Below, piece by piece: positions 15,816-24,138 of a DNA stretch of 43,547 nucleotides (the stretch's first letter is position 1; the number at the start of each line of letters is the position of its first letter). The translations under genes and the position numbers were made by a program. The DNA is taken from assembly GCA_018385275.1 (NCBI GenBank), contig JAHAZM010000070.1:1-43547 (forward strand). The letters run 5' to 3'. Below the pieces are notes generated by a model. That model worked only from the letters and a program-made list of their open reading frames with translations, ran no database searches and was not told the DNA's origin. Origin of the DNA: Eubacteriales bacterium. Its GTDB lineage: Bacteria > Bacillota > Clostridia > Christensenellales > MB2-83.

Positions 15816-16587
15816 CGCGGAAAAGAAAAAACTGCTCGACTGTTTCGTCAGAACGGGTGCGGCCTTGCTGAGCTGCGGCGCCGAAATCTATCGCGTCGAG
15901 GAATCCGTGCGCCTGCTGGCCGGCGCGTACGGCGCCAGCGACGTGTCCGTCTTCGCCATCCCTTCGTTTATCGCCGTTACGCTGCGATTCGCCCCGGAGG
16001 AAGACGCTCTGACCGACACGCGCCGCATCGCACAAACCACGACGGACATGAGCGCCGTCAGCGATATCAACGCGCTGTGCCGCCGGGCGGTCGCGGGAAA
16101 TCTGAGCGTAGAGAGTTTCTCGTCTCAGCTGGAGGCGCGCCTGTCGCGTTCAGCGCTGAACCGCCGCTTCCTCCCGCTGGTCTATCCGCTGATCGCGGGC
16201 GCGTTCTGCGTGTTTTTCGGCGGATCGCTGATCGACGCGGCCGCGGCGCTGGTCTGCGGTTTGGTGATCTGGCTCATCACGGACTTTTTCTCCCGCTACG
16301 GCGCCAACGCCTTTTTTTCGTGTGTGGCGGCGGCCGCCGCCTGTTCCACGACCGCGCTGCTTTTCTCGCTGACGGGATGGACGACCGGTCCCGAACCGAT
16401 CATCATCGGCTCGCTGATGCTGCTCGTCCCGGGCGTGGCGCTGACCAATTTCATGCGGAACCTCATCGCCGGAGACGTGCTCTCCGGCCTGATCAAGCTG
16501 GCGGAATCCCTCCTCGTCGCCGTCGCCGTCGCGCTCGGCGCCGGGATCCCCGTCACGCTGTTCCGTCTGCTGGGGGTGGGCGTATGA
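15808..16587 (+). CDS. ThrE-type threonine/serine exporter, large subunit
   Basis: 259 residues from a TTG start that overlaps the previous gene by 8 bp. The soluble N-terminal half has the ThrE motif region (CGAEIYRVEESVRLLAGAYG, then FAIPSFIAVTLRF). It is followed by about five membrane helices from residue ~115 (PLIAGAFCVFFGGSLIDAAA onward). This is the ThrE_1 (former DUF1212) half of a split exporter; the other half is the next gene. Members export threonine and serine, and some related proteins move other small acids. In this sugar locus its substrate may be the amine or acid made by the co-transcribed aminotransferase. The TTG start is unusual but no closer ATG or GTG keeps the family N-terminus. 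Confidence 0.88.
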   Translation: MTDAEKKKLLDCFVRTGAALLSCGAEIYRVEESVRLLAGAYGASDVSVFAIPSFIAVTLRFAPEEDALTDTRRIAQTTTDMSAVSDINALCRRAVAGNLSVESFSSQLEARLSRSALNRRFLPLVYPLIAGAFCVFFGGSLIDAAAALVCGLVIWLITDFFSRYGANAFFSCVAAAAACSTTALLFSLTGWTTGPEPIIIGSLMLLVPGVALTNFMRNLIAGDVLSGLIKLAESLLVAVAVALGAGIPVTLFRLLGVGV

Positions 16588-17054
16588 ACGGATGGCAAAC
16601 GGTTCTGGCCGCTTTTATCGCCTGTTTCGGCTTTTCCGTGGTCTATAACGTACCGAAGAAGAGCTTGCTTTTCTCGTCGCTGGGCGGCGCTTTGGGCTGG
16701 GCGATCTGCCTGTACCTGCCGCTGGAAAGCGAGATCGCGCGCTGCTTTTTGGCAACGCTCGTCATCGGCGTATATGCGGAGATCTTCGCGCGCATTCTCC
16801 GTCAGCCCGCCACGCTGTTCATCCTCCCCTCGGTACTGCCCATGGTGCCCGGCGGAGGCATCTATTATACCTTCCAATACGCGCTGGCCGGCGATGCGGC
16901 TCTGTTTACCCAAACGGCAAGCCGCACTTTCGCTACCGCCGGCGTCATGGCCATCGCGCTGCTGCTCGTCAGCTCCGCTACCCGGCTGTACAAAGCCGTC
17001 GTCACGCAACGTAAAAAAGGAGAGTGGAAAAAATGTTTGAATCCCCGAAAATGA
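16584..17054 (+). CDS. ThrE-type threonine/serine exporter, small subunit
   Basis: 156 residues from the ATG at 16584, which overlaps the stop of the large-subunit gene (ATGA). Four to five hydrophobic helices with the family motif LPSVLPMVPGGGIYYTFQYA near residues 87-106 identify the ThrE_2 (DUF3815) half. The C-terminus is basic (RLYKAVVTQRKKGEWKK), consistent with a cytoplasmic tail. The frame is open further upstream, but that part is an out-of-register reading of the large subunit. The 3' end overlaps the aminotransferase gene by 22 bp. Confidence 0.88.
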   Translation: MNGWQTVLAAFIACFGFSVVYNVPKKSLLFSSLGGALGWAICLYLPLESEIARCFLATLVIGVYAEIFARILRQPATLFILPSVLPMVPGGGIYYTFQYALAGDAALFTQTASRTFATAGVMAIALLLVSSATRLYKAVVTQRKKGEWKKCLNPRK

Positions 17055-18556
17055 GTCTGTCCGACGTCCTCGGCCGCGATTACGTCGAAACCGTCGCTCG
17101 CGCTTCCGCTTTTTTGGGCGAACCGATCGACGCGGGCGTTCTGGAAAAAGTGGATTTTTATCCGGAAGAAAGGCAGCGCCGCAGTCTGGCGCTTCTGTCC
17201 GAGGTCGGAAAGCCCGTGAGCGTCCCTTTCTCAACCGACATGAAGGGCGCGCCCACCAACGCTTTTGCCCGGGCCGCGCATCCGGAGGCTTCTCCTTTGA
17301 CGGGTCTGGACTGCTATCGCGTCGGTGAGAGCGGAAAGCTCTATCTGCTGGGGAAATCCGAGCATTATCACACGCCTCTGGGGCACCGTTTCTGCGGCTA
17401 TCGCCTTATTGATAAGGCCCGCGCCCTCGGCGTATGCAACGCGACGCACAACAACACCCGCGGCTATATCACGCGTCTGGCCGAATACCGCCTCATTCAG
17501 GCAGCCAACGGACTGCGTTTCGACGAGGACGAACCGATGAAAACCATCCTCGCCTCGGAGCAGCCGCACGTGCTCAACCGCGTCATCAACCTCGAGACCG
17601 GCAGTCTGGCCGTCGAAGCGGGCGTCAAAATGATGCTGCACCGCTTCTATCGGCTCGACGAGTCTTTCCCGGAACCGAAATACGCGGGCCGGATCCCGGT
17701 TTTCTTCGTCATGGCGGATGAAAAGGGCGGACGGGAGGCCAATTACCACGGTACGACCGTCATTACGCAGACCATGCGCGGGCTTTGGCCGGCCTATGCC
17801 GACAAACTGGAGGAAGCGGGCCTGTACAAAGTCGTCAGCGTCCGCATCAACGACGTCGACGATTTCCGCGAAAAGATCGGGCGCTACAACCGCGCACCGT
17901 ACAAAACCGCGGGATTCCTGCACGAGATCATCCTCATGAATTACGGCGGCATCCGCCTGACGCGCGAATTCCTGCAGGCGGCCTACGAGCTCTGCCGCGC
18001 TTCCGACACGCCTACGCTGGTCGACGAGATCCAGAGCTGTATGTGGTACGAGGGAATGTTCCTGTTCCGCCTGTACGGGCTCGAGCCCGATTTCGCGATC
18101 GTAGGGAAAGGATTCCCCGGCGGCGAATATCCGGCCAGTAAGATCCTGACCACCGCCGAAATGGACACGCTGAACCAGTTCGGCGCGCTGGTCACCAACG
18201 GACAGGAAGAGCTCGCGTCGCTGGCTTACCTCGTCACGATGCACTTTTCGGCGGCTAACGGTCCGCTGATCGCGCAGTTGGGCAAGCATTTTGAAAACGG
18301 TCTGGCTGAACTGGCGCGGCGGCATGCCGGCAAAGTAGCGCGCACGGAAGGCCTGGGGCATCTGGCGGCGATTCATTTCCATTCGCTGGACGAGGCCAAA
18401 GCTTTCGCCGGAGCGCTCAACGCCCGCTGCGTCGACGCCAGCGCCCAGATCTACAAGCGGAATTGCCCGCCGGCCGTCCTGCTCAAGCCTCCGATCATCG
18501 CTTCGCGCGAGGTCCTCGACGCGCTGCTCGGTATCCTCGACGATTGTCTTTCATAA
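17033..18556 (+). CDS. Class III (ornithine/GSA-type) PLP-dependent aminotransferase
   Basis: 507 residues from the ATG at 17033, which is well spaced from AGGAGAG; a GTG at 17024 is too close to that site. The PLP-binding Asp is in TLVDEIQSCMW near residue 330, and the Schiff-base lysine is most likely in FAIVGKGFPGGEYPAS near 358. Both fit fold-type I class III aminotransferases. It is longer than typical members (~430): the N-terminal ~100 residues are family-specific, and a long central insert is present. The substrate cannot be read from sequence. Being in an operon with a dehydrogenase, a kinase and an exporter, it might aminate a keto-sugar or sugar-derived keto acid. Confidence 0.8.
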   Translation: MFESPKMSLSDVLGRDYVETVARASAFLGEPIDAGVLEKVDFYPEERQRRSLALLSEVGKPVSVPFSTDMKGAPTNAFARAAHPEASPLTGLDCYRVGESGKLYLLGKSEHYHTPLGHRFCGYRLIDKARALGVCNATHNNTRGYITRLAEYRLIQAANGLRFDEDEPMKTILASEQPHVLNRVINLETGSLAVEAGVKMMLHRFYRLDESFPEPKYAGRIPVFFVMADEKGGREANYHGTTVITQTMRGLWPAYADKLEEAGLYKVVSVRINDVDDFREKIGRYNRAPYKTAGFLHEIILMNYGGIRLTREFLQAAYELCRASDTPTLVDEIQSCMWYEGMFLFRLYGLEPDFAIVGKGFPGGEYPASKILTTAEMDTLNQFGALVTNGQEELASLAYLVTMHFSAANGPLIAQLGKHFENGLAELARRHAGKVARTEGLGHLAAIHFHSLDEAKAFAGALNARCVDASAQIYKRNCPPAVLLKPPIIASREVLDALLGILDDCLS

Positions 18557-18571
18557 AAGGAGGGATCCGTC

Positions 18572-20005
18572 ATGTTTCTCGGCATCGACGTCGGCACGAC
18601 CGGCGTCAAAGCGCTGCTGCTGGACGGCGACGGCCAGGCGCACGGATACGGCTATCAAGTCTATCCCACTTTCAGCGACGGTCTGTGCTCTGAACAGCAC
18701 GCGGCGGATTGGTACGACTCTGCCGTTTCGGCGGTCCGCGCTGCGCTGCAGGGGCTCGATCCGTCGGCCGTGGAAGCGCTCTCTTTTTCGTCCCAGGGCG
18801 GCACGCTGACCCTGCTGGACGAACAAGGCCGGGAGCTGCGTCCCGCCATGACCTGGATGGACGGCCGCGCCTCAGAGGAAGCCCGGGAGCTGGAGGCCTT
18901 TTTCGGCGCGAAAGATTTCTACGAGATCTTCGGCTCGCGCTGCAACAACGCACTCGACGCGGCTAAACTGCTCTGGTTGAAACGGCACGAACCTGAAACC
19001 TTTTCCCGCGCCGCCGTTTACGCCGGCGTCATGGAATACATGCTGCTGCGCTTTACGGGCCGCTGCGTAAGCGACGTAACCAACGGTGCGATGCGTCAGC
19101 TCGTCGACACCCGGCACGGCGTTTACGACCGGCGCATGCTGACCTGTCTCGGCATCACAGAAAATAAACTGCCTCCGCTCCTGCCGACCGGCGCGCCGGT
19201 CGGAGGGCTGAACGCGGCGGCCGCGGCCGATCTCGGACTCGCGCCGGGCACGCCGGTTTTCAACGGCGCGCACGATCAGTACTGCTCGGCTTTGGGAAAC
19301 GGACTCTGCGCCGGCGGCGATCTCCTCGTCGCCACCGGTACGACCTGGGTGCTTTTCTGCGTCGGCGACCGGCTGATGCGGACCGAACCGAAGCTGGTTT
19401 CGGCCCCCTACCCGATCGACGGATTATACGGCGCGTTCGCTTCTCTGGCCAACGGCGGCTCGTCCCTGCGCTGGCTTTCTCAGCTGACCGGGCAAGGATA
19501 CGACACGCTCAACGCGTGCCTGGCCGAACGGGATCTGAAACGGAACGATCTGTTTTTCCGGCCGTATATGGCCAACGGATCCGGCTTTCCCTCCGCCGAT
19601 CCGAACGCGCGCGGAAGCTTTTCGGGACTGACCCTCAGCTCCGACGCGGCGGACCTGGCCGCCGCCGTCATGGAAGGCGTGGCTTTTGAGACACGTCGCG
19701 CCGCGGAGGCGATCCGGCGTGCCGGCGTACCGACCGACCGTGTAATCATGTGCGGCGGGGCGACCAAAAGCCCGATATGGCTGCGCATCCTGGCCGCCGT
19801 TCTGGAAACCGATCTGTTCGTTCCGGCTATCCGCGACAGCGCCTGCGTCGGCGCGGCGATCCTGGCCGCCGCCGGCACAACCGGCCGATCTGTGCGCGAA
19901 CGCTGCCTTTCCATGGTCTCGTCCGGACTGACCGTTCCCTGTGAAGAGGAACTGGCCGCGCATTACCGGGAAAAATACCGCCGCTATCTTGCCCTGTCGA
20001 TCTGA
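18572..20005 (+). CDS. FGGY-family carbohydrate kinase
   Basis: 477 residues; AAAAGGAGGG precedes the ATG. The N-terminal phosphate-binding motif is GIDVGTTGVKALLLDGDG, followed by MTWMDGRA near residue 93. The adenosine-side motifs GTTWVLF near 257 and MCGGATKSPIW near 393 complete the FGGY pattern. Members phosphorylate pentuloses, ribitol, glycerol or fuculose; this one is closest in look to the xylulokinase branch. The expected partner is the isomerase at 11158. The product could be the effector of the DeoR-type regulator and a substrate for the FSA-type aldolase encoded at 21085. Last gene of the operon; strong terminator at 20014. Confidence 0.92.
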   Translation: MFLGIDVGTTGVKALLLDGDGQAHGYGYQVYPTFSDGLCSEQHAADWYDSAVSAVRAALQGLDPSAVEALSFSSQGGTLTLLDEQGRELRPAMTWMDGRASEEARELEAFFGAKDFYEIFGSRCNNALDAAKLLWLKRHEPETFSRAAVYAGVMEYMLLRFTGRCVSDVTNGAMRQLVDTRHGVYDRRMLTCLGITENKLPPLLPTGAPVGGLNAAAAADLGLAPGTPVFNGAHDQYCSALGNGLCAGGDLLVATGTTWVLFCVGDRLMRTEPKLVSAPYPIDGLYGAFASLANGGSSLRWLSQLTGQGYDTLNACLAERDLKRNDLFFRPYMANGSGFPSADPNARGSFSGLTLSSDAADLAAAVMEGVAFETRRAAEAIRRAGVPTDRVIMCGGATKSPIWLRILAAVLETDLFVPAIRDSACVGAAILAAAGTTGRSVRERCLSMVSSGLTVPCEEELAAHYREKYRRYLALSI

Positions 20006-20013
20006 TGACATAC

Positions 20014-20058
20014 AAAAAACCGGTCGTTTCTTTTGGAAACGACCGGTTTTTGTTTTTT
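20014..20058. terminator. Strong bidirectional terminator
   Basis: AAAACCGGTCGTTTC and GAAACGACCGGTTTT form a 15-bp stem with a short T-rich loop and T runs afterwards. It lies between the convergent kinase genes. Confidence 0.93.
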
Positions 20059-20060
20059 TG

Positions 20061-20945
20061 TTATTCTCCGTACATGAGCAATCCGCCCGGGATCAAGCGG
20101 CAATCAAATTCCTCCGCCTCGAACAACTGCCCATCCACGTTGATCATCACGGGGCCCTTCTCAGGGACGACGCGGACGCGGCTGCAGTTCTGATAAACCG
20201 TCCACGCTTCGTCGCAATGCTTTCCCTTCATGAACTTCAGCAACACACCGAGGATCTTGATCCGTTTGACGTCCCGCACGAGGCACAGGTCCATCTTGCC
20301 GTCGTCGAGTTCGGCCCGCGGCGTGACCGGGATGCCGCCGCCGTAGTATTTCCCGTTGCCGCCGGCAACCAGGGTATAGCGGCAGTCAAACTCTTCCGCG
20401 CCGTCGTCAAGGACGACATGAGCTTTTTTGAACTGCAAATCCAACAGCGTACGCAGCACGGCCAGATCATAGACGTATGAGCCGTGGAGCCGTTTGGTGT
20501 ACCGGTTATAATGCTCGAGTACGGTCACGTCAAAGCCGATACTGGCGACGTTGAGACATCTCCGTCCGGAGACTTCCAGATAATCGACGCGTTTGGTCTG
20601 TCCTTTGATGATCTCGTCAAGGATCTCCTCAACTTCCTTTTTTCCGTGCAGAGAACGGTTCAGATCGTTGCCCGTTCCGCCCGGAACGATGCCGAACGGG
20701 ATCCCTTTTCCCGTGTCAAAACCGCTCAGCGCTTCATTCATCGTGCCGTCGCCGCCGATGACCGCGACGCCTGTGCAGTCTTCTTTTGTACAGCATTCCC
20801 GCGCCAACACGGTAGCATGTCCGCAGCCCTGCGTATAAAGAAGTTGATACCCAACCCCGGCGGCGGTCAGTTTCTCATCCGCCAACGCCGCTATTTTGCT
20901 TCCGCGCCCGTGACCGGAATTGGGATTGACGATCAGATACAGCAT
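20061..20945 (-). CDS. Diacylglycerol kinase / YegS-like lipid kinase
   Basis: 294 residues from the ATG at 20945 (GAGGAA upstream); the longer open frame covers the promoter. The catalytic-domain motifs are intact: NPNSGHGRG near 6-14, GGDGTMNEALSGFD near 59-72 and GIVPGGTGNDLNRSL near 80-94. These are the ATP-binding and catalytic motifs of the DAGK_cat fold. The C-terminal beta-domain is present (YYGGGIPVTPRAELDDGKMD). It phosphorylates a lipid, most likely diacylglycerol, at the membrane face; Firmicute DgkB-type enzymes recycle diacylglycerol from lipoteichoic acid synthesis. Divergent from the aldolase gene. Confidence 0.9.
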   Translation of the reverse strand: MLYLIVNPNSGHGRGSKIAALADEKLTAAGVGYQLLYTQGCGHATVLARECCTKEDCTGVAVIGGDGTMNEALSGFDTGKGIPFGIVPGGTGNDLNRSLHGKKEVEEILDEIIKGQTKRVDYLEVSGRRCLNVASIGFDVTVLEHYNRYTKRLHGSYVYDLAVLRTLLDLQFKKAHVVLDDGAEEFDCRYTLVAGGNGKYYGGGIPVTPRAELDDGKMDLCLVRDVKRIKILGVLLKFMKGKHCDEAWTVYQNCSRVRVVPEKGPVMINVDGQLFEAEEFDCRLIPGGLLMYGE

Positions 20946-20979
20946 GTGACAGTTCCTCGGTTTTTTCAATAACAGGATT

Positions 20980-21008
20980 ATTATATAATGGTTTTGACGA
21001 AAAATCAA
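20980..21008 (-). promoter_or_regulatory. Promoter of the lipid kinase gene
   Basis: On the minus strand TTGATT (21008-21003), 17-bp spacer, TATAAT (20985-20980). Confidence 0.65.
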
Positions 21009-21033
21009 TCTGTTTTTCGACTGTGAAATCCGC

Positions 21034-21061
21034 TTGACAAAATCCCCCGCTCTGATATGAT
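21034..21061 (+). promoter_or_regulatory. Promoter of the transaldolase-family gene
   Basis: TTGACA (21034-21039), 16-bp spacer, TATGAT (21056-21061), 23 bp before the start codon, which gives a very short leader. Confidence 0.75.
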
Positions 21062-21084
21062 GGACTTGAAAGGATGATGAACAC

Positions 21085-21774
21085 ATGCTCTATATTATCG
21101 ACAGCGCCAATCTTGAGGAAATCCGTTCGCTTGTGGAATACTATCCGATCGACGGCGTCACGACCAACCCGACTATTATTTCCAAAGAACATAATCCTGA
21201 TTTTCTTGCTCTGATCCGGGCCATCCGCAGCATCATCGGAGAAGAACGGATGCTCCACGTCCAGACCACGGCCACGCGCGCCGAGGAGATCATCAAGGAA
21301 GCTTACGCGCTCAAAGAGATCGTAGGCGGTAATTTCTATCTCAAGGTCCCTATTTCGGAAGAAGGGCTGAAAGCCACCCGCAAGCTCAAGGGAATGGGTA
21401 TCAACGTCACGGTAACGGCGATTTTTACTCAGCAGCAAGCGCTCATCGCCGCAAAAGCCGGCGCCGCTTTCGTCGCTCCCTACGTCAACCGTCTGGACAA
21501 CATCGTTTCCGACGGCGTTCACGTGGTGACGGAGATCGTCGAGCTGTTCAAGCTCCACAATATCACCAGCTGCCGCGTGCTGGCCGCCAGTTTCAAAAGC
21601 ATCGAACAGGTGCACAAGACCTCGATGATCGGCTGTCACGCCGTCACGCTGAACCCGGATATGTTCCAGAAACTCGTCTATCACCCGTTGACCCTGACCG
21701 CTATCGAGGATTTCAACAAGGACTGGGCCGCTGTTTACGGCGACCGCAAGATCCTGGACATGGCGGAAAACTGA
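21085..21774 (+). CDS. Fructose-6-phosphate aldolase (FSA)/TalC-type transaldolase
   Basis: 229 residues, the short single-domain size of FSA/TalC proteins (~215-230). The Schiff-base lysine is Lys87 in NFYLKVPIS. Other family motifs are MLYIIDSANLEEI at the start, DGVTTNPTII near 23-32, and INVTVTAIFTQQQALIAAKA near 111-130. Members cleave fructose-6-phosphate to dihydroxyacetone and glyceraldehyde-3-phosphate, or transfer the dihydroxyacetone unit. Placed after the sugar kinase operon, though under its own promoter, it could split the phosphorylated ketose. The distinction between aldolase and transaldolase cannot be made by eye. Confidence 0.9.
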   Translation: MLYIIDSANLEEIRSLVEYYPIDGVTTNPTIISKEHNPDFLALIRAIRSIIGEERMLHVQTTATRAEEIIKEAYALKEIVGGNFYLKVPISEEGLKATRKLKGMGINVTVTAIFTQQQALIAAKAGAAFVAPYVNRLDNIVSDGVHVVTEIVELFKLHNITSCRVLAASFKSIEQVHKTSMIGCHAVTLNPDMFQKLVYHPLTLTAIEDFNKDWAAVYGDRKILDMAEN

Positions 21775-21795
21775 ATCCCCGCCGATCAATCGATC

Positions 21796-21827
21796 AAAAG
21801 ACCCGTCTGTCGACGGGTCTTTTTTTC
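21796..21827 (+). terminator. Terminator after the transaldolase-family gene
   Basis: AAAGACCCGTC and GACGGGTCTTT around a TGTC loop, followed by a T run. A-rich on the other side, so it may also stop leftward transcription of the lipoprotein array. Confidence 0.92.
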
Positions 21828-21851
21828 AAATTGTTAATCCCTGCAAAAGAA

Positions 21852-22970
21852 TCAGGAAAACAGGGGTGCGAGGAAAGAGGCGTCGTAAGGAACCACGGCA
21901 ACGGCATGTCCCTCTTCCGGTACGAAAAACACCTCAGGCCGTCTGCCCGAATAACCTATATAAACGCGAGCCTGCGTGGTGCAATGCTGACCATTTGCGG
22001 CCAGATAAACGGTCTTTCCCGTAATCTGTCTCGTCTGATCATTGTATTTCAGACAAATCACGCCGTCCGTCGTCACTTTATAGATCGTGCGAACGTCGAT
22101 CTCGGCAATATATTTCTCGTTGACCTCTTTTGAGTCCGGATATTCCTCCATGCTTTTCTTTGCTCTATCCACCAATTGTTCTTTTCTTGCTGCTGTCAAA
22201 CGGGTCTCCGCATGAAGCGTATCGTAGCATATCGACGGATCAATCTCGCAGAGTTTTTCTATCGGGTCGCCGATCTGCGCGTAGTCGTAATCAGTCGAAG
22301 CAAGCGGTCCCGTCAAGGGGAAAAAGCAGGGCTCGCCCACAATGCTCCAGCCTTCCGTTCCGACATAATTGTATCTTTGAACAGAACCGAACGTTATGCC
22401 CATCAAGGCATCCGGGCAATCTTCCTCCGTGATCCGAAAAATCGCCGCGATCCAGCCATCCGACAGATTCGCTAAATGCTCTATCGGGACGGCCTCGTTG
22501 ATTTCGTCAATGCTTACGTCGATATATGAGGGGATTACTCTTCTTTCGGAATACGTATCGTAATATGCAGCATTGGACCAAGCCGATAATATTGCCTGAT
22601 TATATTTATCCTCCAGCAAACGAAAACTGCGCGGCGTAAGATTGCCTGAATCGGCCATCCGCGTTTCCCGCAGGATCGTTTCCATCGTCCCCTGCGGCCA
22701 ATTAGCCGTTCTGTATTCGCTCTCTGTCTGCGGATCAATAGCCGTGCCCGCTTGTGTGATGCACTCGCTGAGAGAGAGCGTCGAAAAACTCCCCGGCGTT
22801 TGCGTCGGGGTTGGAGTCGGAACAGACGTCAGGGTCGGGATGGGAGTGAGTGTCGGAGAACTCTCCGGCGTTTGCGTCGGGGTCGGCGTCGGTATCGGTG
22901 TTACGGTGCAGGAAGAAAATAAGAACGAACCGGCAAGAAGCAAGGCGACGAGGGAGAAAACTTTTTTCAT
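21852..22970 (-). CDS. Lipoprotein of tandem family, member 4 (last in array)
   Basis: 372 residues with CAAGGAGG before the ATG. The signal peptide ends in a lipobox-like FSSC, followed by a ~35-residue Pro-Thr linker, longer than in its siblings because the TPTPTQTPxS unit occurs twice. The body shares the family landmarks: WPQGTMETILRE, FFPLTGPLASTDYDYAQIGD, an IEKL..IDPS segment followed by YD, and the C-terminal YDASFLAPLFS. Predicted to be a surface lipoprotein of unknown function. It is the most diverged of the four copies. Last gene of the leftward array, ending near the terminator at 21796. Confidence 0.82.
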   Translation of the reverse strand: MKKVFSLVALLLAGSFLFSSCTVTPIPTPTPTQTPESSPTLTPIPTLTSVPTPTPTQTPGSFSTLSLSECITQAGTAIDPQTESEYRTANWPQGTMETILRETRMADSGNLTPRSFRLLEDKYNQAILSAWSNAAYYDTYSERRVIPSYIDVSIDEINEAVPIEHLANLSDGWIAAIFRITEEDCPDALMGITFGSVQRYNYVGTEGWSIVGEPCFFPLTGPLASTDYDYAQIGDPIEKLCEIDPSICYDTLHAETRLTAARKEQLVDRAKKSMEEYPDSKEVNEKYIAEIDVRTIYKVTTDGVICLKYNDQTRQITGKTVYLAANGQHCTTQARVYIGYSGRRPEVFFVPEEGHAVAVVPYDASFLAPLFS

Positions 22971-23116
22971 TCTGTCAACCTCCTTGGGGGAAATCTTTCG
23001 TTTGGGATAAGAAGCGGGGGTTGCTCCGGCGGGGAAGACCCCGCCGGAGACGTCCCGAAAGGCCGGAAATATAAGAAAAGAGGTGCTCCGGCCCGGTCAA
23101 GAGCTGAATGGGGAAA
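22971..23116. repeat. Duplicated intergenic segment with hairpin, copy A
   Basis: Nearly identical to 23990-24138. It holds a perfect 11-bp hairpin (CTCCGGCGGGG 23024-23034 with CCCCGCCGGAG 23039-23049). A second GGCCGGA...CTCCGGCC pairing follows around an AT-rich loop. No good U-tract, so an mRNA-processing or attenuating hairpin is more likely than a full terminator. Confidence 0.8.
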
Positions 23117-23989
23117 CTACGAAAACAGGGGGGTGAGGAACGACGCGTCGTGAATACCAAAGCTATAAGGCGTATAGCTATAAGGCGTATTAATCTTATG
23201 CGTGTTTTCCTCGGTAGGATAAAAGGACATTTTTGTTATGCTCCGTGTTCTTTCGTTGTATTCCACGTATAAAACGCCATCCGTCAAACTCTTGATAAAC
23301 CAATAAAGCTCGTATTTCTCCCTTTCTTCCGTAGAAAGGCTGTCCAAATCCAGGTTGGATGGCATCGGATTGACAGCTTCCTTGAGCTGCATCTCGTCAT
23401 AGCGGGCGGATGAATCAATCGAATACAACTTCTCGATCGGATCCCCCTCTTGTACAAAGGAAAAATCGGCATATCTTTTCGGCCCCGTCAACGGGAAAAA
23501 ATAATAATGACCGTTTGGTACCCAGAATTCTCCATCCTGTTTTGCATTATGAAAGAGAATGCAAAGCAATGCATCAGGAAGCCCTTTCCCCTTCACACGA
23601 TAGACAGCCGCAACCGTGTTTTTCTCAACAGACAGGAGCATTTCCACGCTTTCACAAAGATTCATGGAAACCAAATCTGTGTTCAGCACCATCATTGTTG
23701 GATGAATCCTCAGATCCGGATGAATATAGTCTTTCATATTCTCCCAACTATGCGAAGTTAAATCGGAAATCGCAACATCAGGAAACGCCTCTAAAATTCG
23801 GCTCATTGTTCCGCTGTCCCATATTCCACTGGGCCTTTCCTCTCCTGTATCAGGGTTTATCGCGATACTCGTGCTTACCTCTGTGATCAACTCACTCAGA
23901 GGGTTTCTACTAGTCGGTGTCATAGCACAGGAGGAAAGCAAGAATAAACCAGAGAGAAGCAAGGCGACGAGGGAGAAAGCTTTTTTCAT
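23117..23989 (-). CDS. Lipoprotein of tandem family, member 3
   Basis: 290 residues; lipobox LSSC (KKAFSLVALLLSGLFLLSSC). Unlike its siblings it lacks the Pro-Thr linker: the mature part starts AMTPTSRNPLSELITEVS. Family landmarks are present: WDSGTMSRILEAFP, YFFPLTGPKRYADFSFVQEG, DPIEKLYSIDSSARYDEM and the C-terminal HDASFLTPLFS. The GDxLEKLxxIDPSxxYD segment recalls the short helix-turn of BamE/SmpA-like lipoprotein domains, but this is only a resemblance. Function unknown; surface location predicted. Confidence 0.82.
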   Translation of the reverse strand: MKKAFSLVALLLSGLFLLSSCAMTPTSRNPLSELITEVSTSIAINPDTGEERPSGIWDSGTMSRILEAFPDVAISDLTSHSWENMKDYIHPDLRIHPTMMVLNTDLVSMNLCESVEMLLSVEKNTVAAVYRVKGKGLPDALLCILFHNAKQDGEFWVPNGHYYFFPLTGPKRYADFSFVQEGDPIEKLYSIDSSARYDEMQLKEAVNPMPSNLDLDSLSTEEREKYELYWFIKSLTDGVLYVEYNERTRSITKMSFYPTEENTHKINTPYSYTPYSFGIHDASFLTPLFS

Positions 23990-24138
23990 TTTATCAGACC
24001 TCCTTGGGGGGGAATCTTTCGTTTGTCATAAGAAGCGGGAGTTGCTCCGGCGGGGAGACCCCGCCGGAGACGTCCCGAAGGGCCGGAAATATATAAGAAA
24101 AGAGGTGCTCCGGCCCGATCAAGAGCTGAATGGGGAAA
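23990..24138. repeat. Duplicated intergenic segment with hairpin, copy B
   Basis: Copy of 22971-23116. Hairpin CTCCGGCGGGG (24045-24055) with CCCCGCCGGAG (24059-24069), then the GGGCCGGA/CTCCGGCCC pair. The flanking gene starts and ends are also duplicated, marking the unit of tandem duplication. Confidence 0.8.

Noticed and set aside
22850-22930. Short tandem repeats of TCGGGGTCGG type as regulatory repeats
   Set aside because: They encode the Pro-Thr linkers of the lipoproteins on the minus strand.
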